DNA of 64,000 nt from an uncultured Ruegeria sp. (lineage in GTDB: Bacteria; Pseudomonadota; Alphaproteobacteria; Rhodobacterales; Rhodobacteraceae). Shown piece after piece: positions 36,367 through 45,878 of this stretch. The notes under the pieces were generated by a model that worked only from the letters and a program-made list of their open reading frames with translations, was not told where the DNA came from and ran no database searches. The stretch is from the NCBI RefSeq assembly GCF_947504215.1, contig NZ_CANNGO010000014.1, positions 1 to 64,000 on the forward strand, in the 5' to 3' direction. Position 1 is the first letter of the stretch. Every line of letters begins with the position of its first letter. A program made the position numbers and the translations under genes.

Positions 36367-37317
36367 ATGAGCAAGCCGCCACTGAGACTTTACTTGGCCG
36401 CACCGCGCGGGTTCTGCGCAGGTGTGGACCGTGCCATCAAAATCGTCGAGATGGCCCTGCAAAAATGGGGCGCGCCGGTCTATGTGCGCCATGAGATCGT
36501 GCACAACAAATTCGTCGTTGACGGGTTGCGCGCCAAAGGCGCCGTATTTGTCGAAGAGCTGGACGAATGCCCCAATGACCGACCGGTGATCTTCTCCGCC
36601 CACGGGGTGCCTAAATCGGTTCCCGCAGAAGCCACTCAGCGCGAGATGATTTACGTGGATGCGACCTGCCCATTGGTCTCGAAAGTCCATGTCGAAGCAC
36701 AGCGTCACGCGGATGCCGGGTTACAGATGATCATGATCGGTCACAAAGGCCATCCGGAAACGGTTGGCACGATGGGCCAGCTGCCGGATGGCGAAGTGCT
36801 GCTGGTCGAGACTGTGGACGACGTGGCCCATGTTCAGGTTCGAAACCCCGCGAAGCTCGCCTTTGTTACACAGACAACGCTATCGATCGATGACACCAAG
36901 GACATCATCGCCGCGCTTGAGGCGCGGTTCCCGGCCATTGTCGGACCGCACAAAGAAGACATCTGCTATGCAACGACCAACCGGCAGGAGGCTGTCAAAG
37001 AGGTCGCTCCAAAATCCGATGCTTTGCTCGTGGTCGGGGCCCCAAATTCATCCAACTCGCGCCGACTGGTCGAGGTCGCATCGCGCGCCGGGTGCACCTA
37101 CGCGCAACTGGTTCAACGTGCGAAAGAGATTGACTGGCGCGCGCTGGAAGGGATTTCGAGCATTGCTATCACAGCTGGCGCATCCGCCCCCGAAATTTTG
37201 GTAAATGAAGTCATCGAGGCTTTCAGCGATCACTACGACGTCACGGTAGAGCTGGTCGAAACCGCCGTTGAAAATGTCGAGTTCAAAGTCCCCCGTGTTT
37301 TGAGGCAACCCGCGTGA
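36367..37317 (+). CDS. ispH: 4-hydroxy-3-methylbut-2-enyl diphosphate reductase
   Basis: A 316-residue IspH, the iron-sulfur enzyme that ends the methylerythritol phosphate pathway and releases IPP and DMAPP. Cluster cysteines are C17 in [11 protein letters not shown], the one in DATCPLV, and the one in [11 protein letters not shown]. The substrate motif SSNSRRLVE is present. An AAGGAG ribosome site precedes the ATG. It starts a tightly overlapping five-gene transcript. Confidence 0.96.
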   Translation: MSKPPLRLYLAAPRGFCAGVDRAIKIVEMALQKWGAPVYVRHEIVHNKFVVDGLRAKGAVFVEELDECPNDRPVIFSAHGVPKSVPAEATQREMIYVDATCPLVSKVHVEAQRHADAGLQMIMIGHKGHPETVGTMGQLPDGEVLLVETVDDVAHVQVRNPAKLAFVTQTTLSIDDTKDIIAALEARFPAIVGPHKEDICYATTNRQEAVKEVAPKSDALLVVGAPNSSNSRRLVEVASRAGCTYAQLVQRAKEIDWRALEGISSIAITAGASAPEILVNEVIEAFSDHYDVTVELVETAVENVEFKVPRVLRQPA

Positions 37318-37766
37318 ACGGGGTTCCAAAGGCGCCACTGTATCTGGGGCTGGCGGGTCTGATCCCGTTTATCTGGGGTGCGCTGACCTATTTGAACGGG
37401 GACTTGCAGGCCTGGGGTTCAAGTACATTTGGGTCCCGATTTGTCGGGCCCTACGTCCAGCTTTTCTATGGCTCTGTGATCCTCAGCTTTATGTCCGGCG
37501 TTCTATGGGGCTTTGCGACCAAAACATCTGGCAGCAAGGCGGCGACCTGCTATGCGCTGTCGGTTCTGCCTGCACTGTGGGCCTTTTTCATGACGAGCGG
37601 CGGGCCGGTCACTGCGGGCCTCAACCTAATTGTCGGGTTTGCCGGGCTGCTGCTGCTGGATGCGATGTTCTGGTATTGGGGTCTGGCGCCGCGCTGGTGG
37701 ATGAAACTGCGTATACTGCTGACTGCAATCGTCGTTCTTTGCCTTGCTGTAGGAGTTTATCTATGA
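37314..37766 (+). CDS. DUF3429 membrane protein
   Basis: A 150-residue protein with about five membrane helices matching DUF3429: [14 protein letters not shown] at the N-terminus, [17 protein letters not shown] in the middle and a short basic loop before the last helix. Its function is not known. It starts at GTG within the ispH stop (GTGA) and ends within the next start (ATGA), so its translation depends on ribosomes leaving ispH. Confidence 0.82.
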   Translation: MNGVPKAPLYLGLAGLIPFIWGALTYLNGDLQAWGSSTFGSRFVGPYVQLFYGSVILSFMSGVLWGFATKTSGSKAATCYALSVLPALWAFFMTSGGPVTAGLNLIVGFAGLLLLDAMFWYWGLAPRWWMKLRILLTAIVVLCLAVGVYL

Positions 37767-38356
37767 GCGATCGTGACACAATTTCCGTCTATGACGCGCA
37801 AGCCGCGCGGTACGCGGAACTGACAGATGACTCGAACAAATCTGACCGGGGCATGGATGACTTCATCGCAGCGATACCGTCTGGGGGAACAGTATTGGAT
37901 CTTGGCTGCGGTCCCGGCGCCTCGGCTTTGGTCATGGCTGAAGCGGGGCTTCAGGTCGACGCGACGGATGCCTCGGCAGAAATGGTCAAGCTGGCCTCGG
38001 CTCATAAAGGTGTTTCGGCCCGGCAGGCTACCTTTGCTGATCTGGATGCAGACAACGCATATGATGGCGTGTGGGCTAATTTTAGCCTGTTGCACGCGCC
38101 GCGCAGTGAATTCCCGAACCATCTGGCCGCTATTCACACCTCGCTCAAACCCGGCGGCGTGTTCTTCATAGCCTTGAAACTGGGTGAAGGCGAAGGCCCC
38201 GACCGGCTGGGTCGATATTATAGCTACTACAGCGAGGACGCATTGAAGACGCATCTGCAAGACGCCGGTTTCACGGTAACCAACCAATGGCATGGCAGCG
38301 GAACAGGGTTGGACGGATCAGAGTCGGAGTGGATCAGACTGGCGGCCCATGCCTGA
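37763..38356 (+). CDS. Class I SAM-dependent methyltransferase
   Basis: A 197-residue methyltransferase. Motif I is [13 protein letters not shown], the acidic post-I residue is in VDATDAS, and [13 protein letters not shown] is motif II. It is of the UbiE-like small-molecule type; the acceptor cannot be named. It starts in the DUF3429 stop codon and overlaps the start of rnhA by 8 bases. Confidence 0.87.
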   Translation: MSDRDTISVYDAQAARYAELTDDSNKSDRGMDDFIAAIPSGGTVLDLGCGPGASALVMAEAGLQVDATDASAEMVKLASAHKGVSARQATFADLDADNAYDGVWANFSLLHAPRSEFPNHLAAIHTSLKPGGVFFIALKLGEGEGPDRLGRYYSYYSEDALKTHLQDAGFTVTNQWHGSGTGLDGSESEWIRLAAHA

Positions 38357-38816
38357 GCTTTTTGCCTATACGGATGGGGCCTGTTCCGGCAATCCCGGGC
38401 CTGGGGGCTGGGGTGTGTTGCTGCAGGCGAAGGACGGTGAGACCGTCCTGAAAGAGCGTGAACTGAACGGCGGCGAAGCGGAGACCACCAACAACCGGAT
38501 GGAGTTGCTGGCTGCAATCAGCGCGTTGGAGGCACTGGAGCGCGCCTCGAAGATCACCATTGTCACGGACAGCGCCTATGTCAAAAACGGCGTCACCGGC
38601 TGGATTTTCGGATGGAAGCGGAACGGCTGGAAAACATCGAACAAAAAGCCGGTCAAGAATGTTGATCTGTGGCAAAGACTGGACGAGGCGCAATCGCGCC
38701 ATGACGTCATCTGGGAGTGGGTCAAGGGCCATGCGGGCCACCCCGAGAACGAAAAGGCCGACGAACTGGCCCGTGCAGGCATGGCGCCCTTCAAGCCAAA
38801 GAAGGCGCAGGCGTGA
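38349..38816 (+). CDS. rnhA: Ribonuclease HI
   Basis: A 155-residue RNase HI, which cuts RNA in RNA-DNA hybrids. The four acidic residues are visible in [27 protein letters not shown] and the final [12 protein letters not shown]. The basic handle [15 protein letters not shown] is present. I start at ATG 38349, inside the end of the methyltransferase gene; this gives the normal N-terminus [11 protein letters not shown]. Confidence 0.95.
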   Translation: MPELFAYTDGACSGNPGPGGWGVLLQAKDGETVLKERELNGGEAETTNNRMELLAAISALEALERASKITIVTDSAYVKNGVTGWIFGWKRNGWKTSNKKPVKNVDLWQRLDEAQSRHDVIWEWVKGHAGHPENEKADELARAGMAPFKPKKAQA

Positions 38817-39436
38817 ACGGTCTTGCACTGCTGGACTATGCATCGGTTCTGGTGTTTGCGCTGACTGGCGCGTTGGTGGCCAGCCGAGCACAACTGGACT
38901 TGGTTGGATTCGCCTTTGTCGCCTGTCTGACGGCCGTTGGTGGAGGCACGGTTCGGGATGTTCTGTTGGATAGGCATCCGGTGTTCTGGGTCGGCCAGCC
39001 CGACTATATCCTGATTGCCGCAGGCGCTGCAGTTCTGGTGTTCTTTACTGCGCATCTGATGGAAAGCCGGTACAACTGGCTGGTCTGGCTGGACAGTTTC
39101 GCCTTGTCGATTGCGGTCGCCGCGGGCACCGGTGCGGCAATGTCGCTGGGTCAGTCCGGCGTCATCGTGGTTCTGATGGGGATCACCACAGGATGTCTCG
39201 GTGGGTTGATGCGGGACGTTGTCTGCAACGAAGTGCCTTTGGTTCTGAAACAAGGTCAGCTTTATGTCTCGTGCGCGTTGGCAGGGGCTTTGGCGGCGGT
39301 CATCGCAACAAAGCTGGGGTTGGAAACGTTACCCGCACTGGGCGTTTGTGCATTGATATGCTGGGCCCTTAGGGCGGGCTCGCTGCTGTTTGGATGGCAA
39401 TTGCCGGTCTACAAAAGTCGCCCTCCGCGGCAATAG
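38813..39436 (+). CDS. TRIC/UPF0126 family membrane protein
   Basis: A 207-residue protein of seven membrane helices built from two similar halves, each with a glycine-rich core: [15 protein letters not shown] in the first and [20 protein letters not shown] in the second. Bacterial members are homologues of trimeric intracellular cation channels. It starts at GTG in the rnhA stop codon (GTGA) and ends the ispH transcript. Confidence 0.87.
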   Translation: MNGLALLDYASVLVFALTGALVASRAQLDLVGFAFVACLTAVGGGTVRDVLLDRHPVFWVGQPDYILIAAGAAVLVFFTAHLMESRYNWLVWLDSFALSIAVAAGTGAAMSLGQSGVIVVLMGITTGCLGGLMRDVVCNEVPLVLKQGQLYVSCALAGALAAVIATKLGLETLPALGVCALICWALRAGSLLFGWQLPVYKSRPPRQ

Positions 39437-39487
39437 GCCGGCGGGCATTGCGACAGAACCGCCAAAAACCAAGGTGCGAGGTCTCAG

Positions 39488-40090
39488 ATGAAGTCCAGGT
39501 TTCCACAGATTGCAGTCTGTCTGGCAATGCTGGTGTCTTGCGCAGAACAGTATGCGCCAGTCAGCTTCGTCGCACAGGGCGATGAGATTATTGCAACCGG
39601 CACAATCGACGACACCACGCTGACGGCGTTTCAGGAGGTGACGTCAGACAATCCAAAGATACGAACCCTGGTCTTGCAGCATATAGAGGGGTCGCTGGAC
39701 GATGATGCTAATGTTGTCTTCAGCCGCGTGGTACACGATGCGGGATTTGACACTGTTGTACCGTCCGATGGGTTGATTGCCTCGGGTGGAACGGATTTGT
39801 TTCTGGCCGGGAACCGGCGTATTTTGCAGCCTGGCGCATGTGTCGGCGTCCACAGTTGGGCTGGTTCTGGGATCGTAGCGACCGAGCTTCCGCAGGATGA
39901 TCCCGAACATGACCGGTACATCAGCTATTTCGAGGATATCGGCTTTGACGACGACTTCTACTGGTTCACGTTGGACGCCGCGCCCGCAGATAGAATTTAC
40001 TGGATGAACGCCTCGGAAGCGAACAGATTTGGTATGACCACCAACGGATCGCCCCGGTTGGGCGCTGCGCCAGACTGTGACGCGCGCTAG
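39488..40090 (+). CDS. COG3904-like exported protein with ClpP-type fold
   Basis: A 200-residue protein with a lipobox-like signal (LAMLVSCAE, cysteine at 18). The rest has the pattern of COG3904 periplasmic proteins related to ClpP/crotonase: TLVLQHIEGSLDDD, a serine in GLIASGGTDLFLAG and then PGACVGVHSWAG with the histidine. Whether it is a protease is not shown. It is followed by the opposing GlsB-type pair. Confidence 0.68.
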   Translation: MKSRFPQIAVCLAMLVSCAEQYAPVSFVAQGDEIIATGTIDDTTLTAFQEVTSDNPKIRTLVLQHIEGSLDDDANVVFSRVVHDAGFDTVVPSDGLIASGGTDLFLAGNRRILQPGACVGVHSWAGSGIVATELPQDDPEHDRYISYFEDIGFDDDFYWFTLDAAPADRIYWMNASEANRFGMTTNGSPRLGAAPDCDAR

Positions 40091-40100
40091 AGACGGGTCA

Positions 40101-40337
40101 TCAGCGTTTGATGTAGGTCTGCCAGATCCAGATCACCAGCAACGCACCCAGAATGGCGCCGACAAATCCCGACAGCCAGCCCATAACCGCCAGCAGCGTG
40201 CGCAACAGGAAGCCACCGACCAAGGCACCCACGATACCGATCAGCATGGTGGTTGGAATGTCCGCTTCGATCCGCATCAGGCGGGTGGCCAGAAATCCGG
40301 CGGCAGCGCCGATGATGATCAGGGCAACAACGGGCAT
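40101..40337 (-). CDS. GlsB/YeaQ/YmgE-like membrane protein
   Basis: A 78-residue protein with three hydrophobic helices rich in Gly and Ala (IIIGAAAGFLATRLM, GIVGALVGGFLLRT, GFVGAILGALLVIW), the layout of transglycosylase-associated stress proteins. No biochemical role is established. It lies 1 base downstream of a second small protein of the same layout, probably an old duplication. Confidence 0.75.
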   Translation of the reverse strand: MPVVALIIIGAAAGFLATRLMRIEADIPTTMLIGIVGALVGGFLLRTLLAVMGWLSGFVGAILGALLVIWIWQTYIKR

Positions 40338-40338
40338 C

Positions 40339-40575
40339 TTACCTCCTCCAATGGGTTGGCACGATGATCAGCGCACCGATAGATGAAAGTACTGCATCCA
40401 GACCGGGCGGGCCAAAGCTGATGCCAAACATGATCCGCACGAAATAGAACAGAAACGCACCACCAACACAGATGATGATGGATTGAAGGTAGCCATTGTG
40501 GGTAAAGCCCGTTTTCTCGGACACGTACCCGACGATCCCCGCGATCACTACGGTGCCCATCAGGATCATGAACAT
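40339..40575 (-). CDS. Small multi-helix membrane protein paired with the GlsB-like gene
   Basis: A 78-residue protein with about three helices (VVIAGIVGYVSEKTG, YLQSIIICVGGAFLFYFVRI, AVLSSIGALIIVP). It resembles its downstream neighbour in size and shape but is clearly diverged. It starts 6 bases after the fmt stop codon, so it may be carried on the fmt transcript. Confidence 0.7.
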   Translation of the reverse strand: MFMILMGTVVIAGIVGYVSEKTGFTHNGYLQSIIICVGGAFLFYFVRIMFGISFGPPGLDAVLSSIGALIIVPTHWRR

Positions 40576-40581
40576 GCGGCT

Positions 40582-41496
40582 CTACTCCGAAAACAGGCGA
40601 GTGCCCGCCGGAATTGGCCAGCCCCGCAGGAAGGTTTCCTTATCCTGCGCGCCTTTGCCCGCCCTTTGCAAGCGCAGCAGGTCCAGAGCACCGGATCCGC
40701 AGGCAACGCGAAGCTGGTCATCCAGAACTTCGCCCGGTGCCCCCTGCCCCTCAGCAAGGCGCGACGCGAGCAGTTTGATCCGCTCGCCTTCAACCTCGGT
40801 CCATGCGCCGGGGAAAGGTGAGAGACCGCGAATTTGCCTGTCGATCAGGACAGCCGACTTCGTCCAATCGATCCGCGCCTCGGCTTTGTCGATTTTGGCG
40901 GCGTAGGTCACGCCATCTTCGGATTGCGGCTGCGGTGTCAGGTCTGGCAGGTGGGTCAGCGCCTCGGTGATCAGATCAGCGCCAAAAATTGACAGGCGAT
41001 CATGCAGTTCGGCGGTGGTTTCTTCGGGTCTGATGCTGGTGGATTTGCGCAACAGCACCGGACCGGTGTCCAATCCGGCCTCCATCTGCATGATGCAGAT
41101 CCCGGTTTCTGCGTCCCCTGACATGATTGCCCGATGGATCGGTGCAGCCCCGCGCCAGCGCGGCAACAGGCTGGCATGGATGTTCAGACATCCCTTTACG
41201 GGCGCATCGAGAATAACTTGGGGCAGGATCAGACCATAGGCCACCACAACGGCCACATCCGCTTTGAGATCCGCAAAGTTTGCCTGTTCTTCAGCAGATT
41301 TGAGAGAGATGGGATGGCGGACAGTCAGTCCGAGCGCATCGGCACGTGCATGGACCGGGGTCGGGCGGTCTTTCTTGCCGCGCCCTGCGGGGCGTGGTGG
41401 CTGGCAATAGACGGCCGCGATTTCGTGTCCGGCCTCGACCAGCGCATCCAGCACCGGCACCGAGAAATCCGGCGTTCCCATGAAAATTACTCGCAT
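40582..41496 (-). CDS. fmt: Methionyl-tRNA formyltransferase
   Basis: A 304-residue Fmt, which formylates initiator methionyl-tRNA. The N-terminus is [14 protein letters not shown] and the catalytic region has [17 protein letters not shown] with the conserved Asn-His pair. The C-terminal tRNA-binding domain occupies about residues 205-304. It follows the two deformylase genes by 23 bases, so formylation and deformylation are encoded together. Confidence 0.95.
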   Translation of the reverse strand: MRVIFMGTPDFSVPVLDALVEAGHEIAAVYCQPPRPAGRGKKDRPTPVHARADALGLTVRHPISLKSAEEQANFADLKADVAVVVAYGLILPQVILDAPVKGCLNIHASLLPRWRGAAPIHRAIMSGDAETGICIMQMEAGLDTGPVLLRKSTSIRPEETTAELHDRLSIFGADLITEALTHLPDLTPQPQSEDGVTYAAKIDKAEARIDWTKSAVLIDRQIRGLSPFPGAWTEVEGERIKLLASRLAEGQGAPGEVLDDQLRVACGSGALDLLRLQRAGKGAQDKETFLRGWPIPAGTRLFSE

Positions 41497-41519
41497 CTAT
41501 CTCTCCGTAGGATGGGGGT

Positions 41520-42014
41520 TTATCCCATCTTTTTGGCTTTGCGCAGCAGCATGTCGCGTTTCACCTTGCTGAGCCGGTCGAAATACATCTGACCATTCAG
41601 GTGATCAATCTGGTGTTGCACACTTGTGGCCTCGATACCGACAAAGTCCCGGCGATCGACAACGCCTTGTTCATTGAGGAATTTAACTGTCACCGCGCGG
41701 GGACGTTTCACCTTGGCCGAAACACCGGGCAAGTTGGGGCTGGCCTCGTCATGTTCGCGCAGTTCGATCGAGCTGTGCAGGATTTCGGGGTTTGCCAGAC
41801 GCAAGGCGCGGCCACGTTCGGTCGAGCCATCAACAACCGCCAGACGCAGCATCACCCCTATCTGAGGTGCAGCGAGACCGACACCGGGCATCGCCTCCAT
41901 TGTATCGATCATATCGTTCCAGATGGCCCTGATGTCATCGGTGACTTCGGCCACATCCTCAGCCTTGCTGCGCAAACGCTTATCCGGCCACGGCAGGCAG
42001 GTTCGGACGGTCAT
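41520..42014 (-). CDS. Peptide deformylase-like protein lacking catalytic residues
   Basis: A 164-residue deformylase fold. Motif 1 (GVGLAAPQIG) is intact. Motif 2, EGCLS in active enzymes, reads EASPN (residues 90-94), so the metal-binding cysteine is a serine (S92). Motif 3 HEIDH reads HQIDH (134-138), so the catalytic glutamate is Q135. It should not be able to deformylate in the normal way. It overlaps the canonical def gene by 4 bases and is followed by fmt. Many alphaproteobacteria carry extra def-like genes; the role of this one is unknown. It may bind formyl-peptides or ribosomes (inference). Confidence 0.88.
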   Translation of the reverse strand: MTVRTCLPWPDKRLRSKAEDVAEVTDDIRAIWNDMIDTMEAMPGVGLAAPQIGVMLRLAVVDGSTERGRALRLANPEILHSSIELREHDEASPNLPGVSAKVKRPRAVTVKFLNEQGVVDRRDFVGIEATSVQHQIDHLNGQMYFDRLSKVKRDMLLRKAKKMG

Positions 42015-42529
42015 GAACGGGCCTGCTCACGTTTGAGCTTTTGCATCTTACGCGTGATCGTCTGGCGTTTCAGCGGCTTGAGATAATCGATGAACAGTTT
42101 GCCATCCAGGTGATCAATCTCGTGCTGCACACAGGTCGACCAGAGGCCATCAAAAGTTTCCTGCTGCAGTTTTCCGTCGCGGTCAATCCACGTCACGTCA
42201 ACGACCTTGGGGCGGGTCACTTCCGCATATTGATCCGGAATCGACAGGCAACCCTCCTCGTAGACATTGGTTTCGTCCGAGGAGGCAATGACTTCGGGGT
42301 TGAACATGATCAGTGGTCGGGGCGTTTCGCCCTCTTCCTTGATGCAGTCCAGAACAATCAGCCGCTCCAATACACCGATCTGAGGTGCGGCCAGCCCGAT
42401 ACCCGGTGCGTCGTACATCGTCTCCAGCATGTCATCAGCCAGCGTGCGCAGCTCGTCCGACAGGTCAGCCACAGGTGCGCAGACCTTTTTCAGGCGGGGG
42501 TCGGGGTGGATCAAGATATTGCGTTTCAT
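42011..42529 (-). CDS. def: Peptide deformylase (canonical)
   Basis: A 172-residue deformylase, which removes the formyl group from new proteins. All three motifs are intact: GIGLAAPQ (residues 43-50), EEGCLS with metal ligand C94, and HEIDH (136-140) with the catalytic E137. Length is normal for the type I enzyme. It is first in the leftward series def, def-like, fmt. Confidence 0.96.
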   Translation of the reverse strand: MKRNILIHPDPRLKKVCAPVADLSDELRTLADDMLETMYDAPGIGLAAPQIGVLERLIVLDCIKEEGETPRPLIMFNPEVIASSDETNVYEEGCLSIPDQYAEVTRPKVVDVTWIDRDGKLQQETFDGLWSTCVQHEIDHLDGKLFIDYLKPLKRQTITRKMQKLKREQARS

Positions 42530-42623
42530 GAGGCTGATTTAGGACAACCCGCGCCTAGCCGCAACGCCCCCCTTGCACCTGACCGATTTACAGTTAGCTT
42601 TCGTCCGAGAAAATGGAGCAGAC

Positions 42624-43796
42624 ATGACATTCAACGACCTGATCGATCGCCGGGGAACCAACAGTTCCAAATGGGATAAGTTGGAAAGCCTATATGGCGT
42701 GTCACCCAAAGACGGGCTGGCGATGTGGACGGCGGATTCCGACTATCAAACAGCGCCCTGTGTCATCGATGCCGTCCGCAAAGCGGCCGAACACGGAGTT
42801 TTCGGATATTCATGGATACATCCCGACTATCTGGCATCAGTTCAATGGTGGATGGGACACCGCCACAACTGGAAGATCGACACCGATTGGGTCCTGACAT
42901 CGCAAGGATTGGGCAACGCAATTGCTCTCTGTCTGGATGTATGGAGCAACCCTGGCGACGGCGTGGTCATCTTCGCCCCGGTCTACCACGAGTTTGCCCA
43001 CAAGGTGAACAAGGCGGGCCGCCGCGTGGTGGAATGCCCACTGGTGCGCGACGGCGAGAGCTATAGCCTTGATCTGGACGATGCTCAATCGCGATTGGAC
43101 GGGTCGGAAAAGCTGTTGCTGTGGTGTTCGCCACAGAACCCGTCAGGCCGGGTCTGGACGCCAGAGGAACTGCGCGAGGTGGCAGCGTTTGCCGAACGCA
43201 ACGGGTTGATCCTTGTCTCGGATGAGATTCACCATGATCTGGTTTACCCCGGCCACACCTTCGTGCCGATGGATGCGGCCGCGCCAGATGCGCGCCCATG
43301 GACCGTCACACTGACGGCGGCGTCGAAGACATTTAACATTGCCGGTCAACGCACCGGGAACATGATCATACCGGACGCCAAACTGCGTGCCGAAATGCGA
43401 CATCGCATACAAACACTGGACTATGATCCCAGCGCATTGGGTGTGGCAATGATCACCGCGGCCTATTCGCCCGAAGGTGCCCAATGGGTCGATGCGCAGA
43501 TCGCACACCTGGACGCCAATAGGAAACTCTTTGACGCCACTATCGCCGAAATTCCCGGCCTGTGGTCGATGCCGCTGCAGGCGACCTATCTGGCTTGGGT
43601 CGATTTCTCTGGCACCGGAATGGACCATACTGAGTTCAGGCACCGCCTGCGCGAAGACGCCCGGATTGCAACCTCACCTGGACCGGGCTTTGGCGCAGGT
43701 GGCGAGACCTTCGAACGCTTCAACCTCGCCACGCAACGCGCCCGGGTCGAAGAGGCCTGCACCCGCCTCAAAAGTGCGTTTTCTGACCTTCAGTAG
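42624..43796 (+). CDS. MalY/PatB-type PLP-dependent aminotransferase
   Basis: A 390-residue fold-type I enzyme of the MalY/PatB group. It has AMWTADSDYQTAP at the N-terminus, CSPQNPSGRVWTPEEL, SDEIHHDLVYPGH and the PLP lysine in TAASKTFNIAGQRTGN. Members are often cystathionine beta-lyases (C-S lyases). In marine roseobacters a C-S lyase activity is plausible, but substrate is not shown. I start at ATG 42624 after a GGAG site. The next gene begins 3 bases after its stop. Confidence 0.9.
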   Translation: MTFNDLIDRRGTNSSKWDKLESLYGVSPKDGLAMWTADSDYQTAPCVIDAVRKAAEHGVFGYSWIHPDYLASVQWWMGHRHNWKIDTDWVLTSQGLGNAIALCLDVWSNPGDGVVIFAPVYHEFAHKVNKAGRRVVECPLVRDGESYSLDLDDAQSRLDGSEKLLLWCSPQNPSGRVWTPEELREVAAFAERNGLILVSDEIHHDLVYPGHTFVPMDAAAPDARPWTVTLTAASKTFNIAGQRTGNMIIPDAKLRAEMRHRIQTLDYDPSALGVAMITAAYSPEGAQWVDAQIAHLDANRKLFDATIAEIPGLWSMPLQATYLAWVDFSGTGMDHTEFRHRLREDARIATSPGPGFGAGGETFERFNLATQRARVEEACTRLKSAFSDLQ

Positions 43797-43799
43797 GTC

Positions 43800-44327
43800 A
43801 TGCGCTGGCTGGGTCTGATAACTTTGATTGCGGTGGCGGCCGGTGCCGCTTGGTTCGGCTGGCACCGCTATGGTCCGCGCCCTTCGGCACCTGTGATGGC
43901 CCCAGAGGCGGCGCGCGTTGATCATATACTGATCGAAAAGTCCGCGCGACGTCTGACCGCGTCGCTAGACGGAGCGGTTGTAATGCAGGTCGATATCGCG
44001 TTGGGCTTCGCGCCAGAAGGCGACAAGCAGGTAGAAGGCGATGGCAAAACGCCGGTGGGGGTGTTCAAAGTGGACCGTCGCAATCCCCAAAGCGCGTATC
44101 ACCTGTCGCTGGGGCTCGACTACCCTCAACCAGATGATGTGACACGTGCGCAGCAACAAGGGATAGATCCCGGCGGTGACATCTTCATCCATGGCCAGCC
44201 CAACGGTGTCGTCGGCCTGACCCTACCCGGGGATTGGACAGCAGGCTGCATCGCCATTTCAAATACCGAGATGGCCCAGCTTTGGAGGCTTACGGCCACT
44301 GGTACGACGGTTGAGATTCGCCCTTAG
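43800..44327 (+). CDS. L,D-transpeptidase (YkuD domain)
   Basis: A 175-residue protein with one N-terminal membrane helix (residues 3-22) and a YkuD domain. The active-site motif is IHGQPNG...TAGCIAISN with the nucleophile cysteine in AGCI. It is expected to cross-link peptidoglycan or attach proteins to it in the periplasm. It follows the aminotransferase gene by 3 bases and converges with the next gene, with a 4-base overlap. Confidence 0.9.
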   Translation: MRWLGLITLIAVAAGAAWFGWHRYGPRPSAPVMAPEAARVDHILIEKSARRLTASLDGAVVMQVDIALGFAPEGDKQVEGDGKTPVGVFKVDRRNPQSAYHLSLGLDYPQPDDVTRAQQQGIDPGGDIFIHGQPNGVVGLTLPGDWTAGCIAISNTEMAQLWRLTATGTTVEIRP

Positions 44328-44677
44328 TCCTCGTGGCCCAGCAAGGCGATGGGCGCGTCGGGGGCGCGGTAGAAATCCAGCGGAGCTTTGTCGTGGGCGG
44401 CCGTACTGCGCTTGAATTCATAGCGCATCTCGCCGCCCTCTTCCTCATCCGCGATGATCAGACACTGGTACAGATGATTTGCCCCGTCATACACATCGAC
44501 AAGCCCGCGCAGGCGCGGCGTGGTCTCAGACTCGACTGTGAAACCGTCTTTCCACAATTTCAGGATCTTGAAGGTATTGTCGCCCATCTCCACCCGCAAA
44601 CGGCTGGATTTCTTCAGTGTGGCGATTCGCGCAGCATCCAGTTCCGCGCGTATTTCCTTGGAAACATAAGTACTCAT
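44324..44677 (-). CDS. Conserved hypothetical protein
   Basis: A 117-residue soluble protein with no signal. Features are an N-terminal helix (SKEIRAELDAARIATLKKSS), then beta-rich sequence VEMGDNTFKILKLWKDGFTVE, and VDVYDGANHLYQCLIIADEEE. The small beta-barrel look recalls PilZ-like domains but the PilZ arginine motif RxxxR is not clear. I do not recognise a family. AGGGGGAA directly upstream is a strong ribosome site. Confidence 0.68.
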   Translation of the reverse strand: MSTYVSKEIRAELDAARIATLKKSSRLRVEMGDNTFKILKLWKDGFTVESETTPRLRGLVDVYDGANHLYQCLIIADEEEGGEMRYEFKRSTAAHDKAPLDFYRAPDAPIALLGHED

Positions 44678-44888
44678 AAAACAATTCCCCCTAATCCTCT
44701 CTATTGTGGGGTTTAAGATGTAAAAATCCAGTGAACTGTTTCACAAACTTCCGCGCCACTGGCGGTTTGTTGCACAGAAATCCCGGGCGTGAATGTGCGC
44801 GTATGCAGGCGTGATGCGCGGGCGCTGGCATAGGAAGCCTTCACGCAAACGCCTATCTTGGCCGAAATCGCTGAGCGGAGGAATTGAT

Positions 44889-45878
44889 ATGGGCCTGCTG
44901 GTCGACGGAAAATGGCACGACACCTGGTATGACACCAAATCCACTGGCGGGGCGTTCAAACGCAGCGCTGCGCAGTTTCGCAACTGGCTGACCGCCGATG
45001 GCAGCTCCGGCCCCTCGGGCAAGGGCGGGTTCAAGGCGGAACCTGGGCGTTATCATCTCTACGTAAGCCATGCCTGCCCTTGGGCGCATCGCACTTTGAT
45101 CTTTCGCGAGTTGAAGGGCCTCAGCGGCCTGATCTCGGTCTCGGTCGTGCATCCCGATATGCTAGACAAAGGATGGACGTTCGAGACAGACGCCCATGGC
45201 GCCACAGGTGATACGTTGTACGGTCTGGACTTTGCGCACCAGGTCTATACCAAGGCCGATCCGACCTATTCGGGCCGCGTCACCGTACCGATCCTTTGGG
45301 ACAAAGATCAGGGCACCGTCGTGTCGAACGAAAGCTCGGAAATCATCCGCATGTTCAATTCGGCCTTTAACGGTATCACAGGCAATACTGATGACTACTG
45401 GCCCGAAACGATGCGCGAGGAGATTGAAGAGGTTAATGCCCGCATCTATTCCGACGTCAACAATGGGGTCTACAAATCCGGCTTTGCCACCTCGCAAGAG
45501 GCATACGACGCGGCCGTGCATCCATTGTTCGACACTCTGGACTGGTTGGAAGATCGCCTGAGCGCAAACCGCTATCTGATGGGAGATCGCCTCACCGAGG
45601 CCGATTGGCGGCTGTTCACCACTCTGATCCGTTTTGACCCGGTCTATCATCTGCATTTCAAATGCAACCTGCGGCGTTTGATCGATTATCCAAACCTCTG
45701 GGCCTATACACGAGAGCTGTATCAATGGCCGGGCGTCGCAGAGACGTTAAATCTAAATCATATCGTGCGACATTATCACTACAGCCATGACAGCATCAAT
45801 CCGAACCGGATCATCCCGGTCAATCCGGTACTGGATTATTTGGAGCCACACGGGCGCGGTCAGAGGCCTGCCGCATAA
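44889..45878 (+). CDS. Glutathionyl-hydroquinone reductase (YqjG/Ecm4 type)
   Basis: A 329-residue glutathione transferase of the Xi class. The catalytic cysteine is C63 in HACPWAHRTL, followed by SVVHPDMLDKGW and the C-terminal helical domain with the long insert typical of this class. The enzyme removes glutathione from glutathionyl-hydroquinones. I start at ATG 44889, preceded at 44877-44881 by GGAGG; the upstream frame lacks family likeness. Its end overlaps the receiver gene by 19 bases. Confidence 0.92.
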   Translation: MGLLVDGKWHDTWYDTKSTGGAFKRSAAQFRNWLTADGSSGPSGKGGFKAEPGRYHLYVSHACPWAHRTLIFRELKGLSGLISVSVVHPDMLDKGWTFETDAHGATGDTLYGLDFAHQVYTKADPTYSGRVTVPILWDKDQGTVVSNESSEIIRMFNSAFNGITGNTDDYWPETMREEIEEVNARIYSDVNNGVYKSGFATSQEAYDAAVHPLFDTLDWLEDRLSANRYLMGDRLTEADWRLFTTLIRFDPVYHLHFKCNLRRLIDYPNLWAYTRELYQWPGVAETLNLNHIVRHYHYSHDSINPNRIIPVNPVLDYLEPHGRGQRPAA

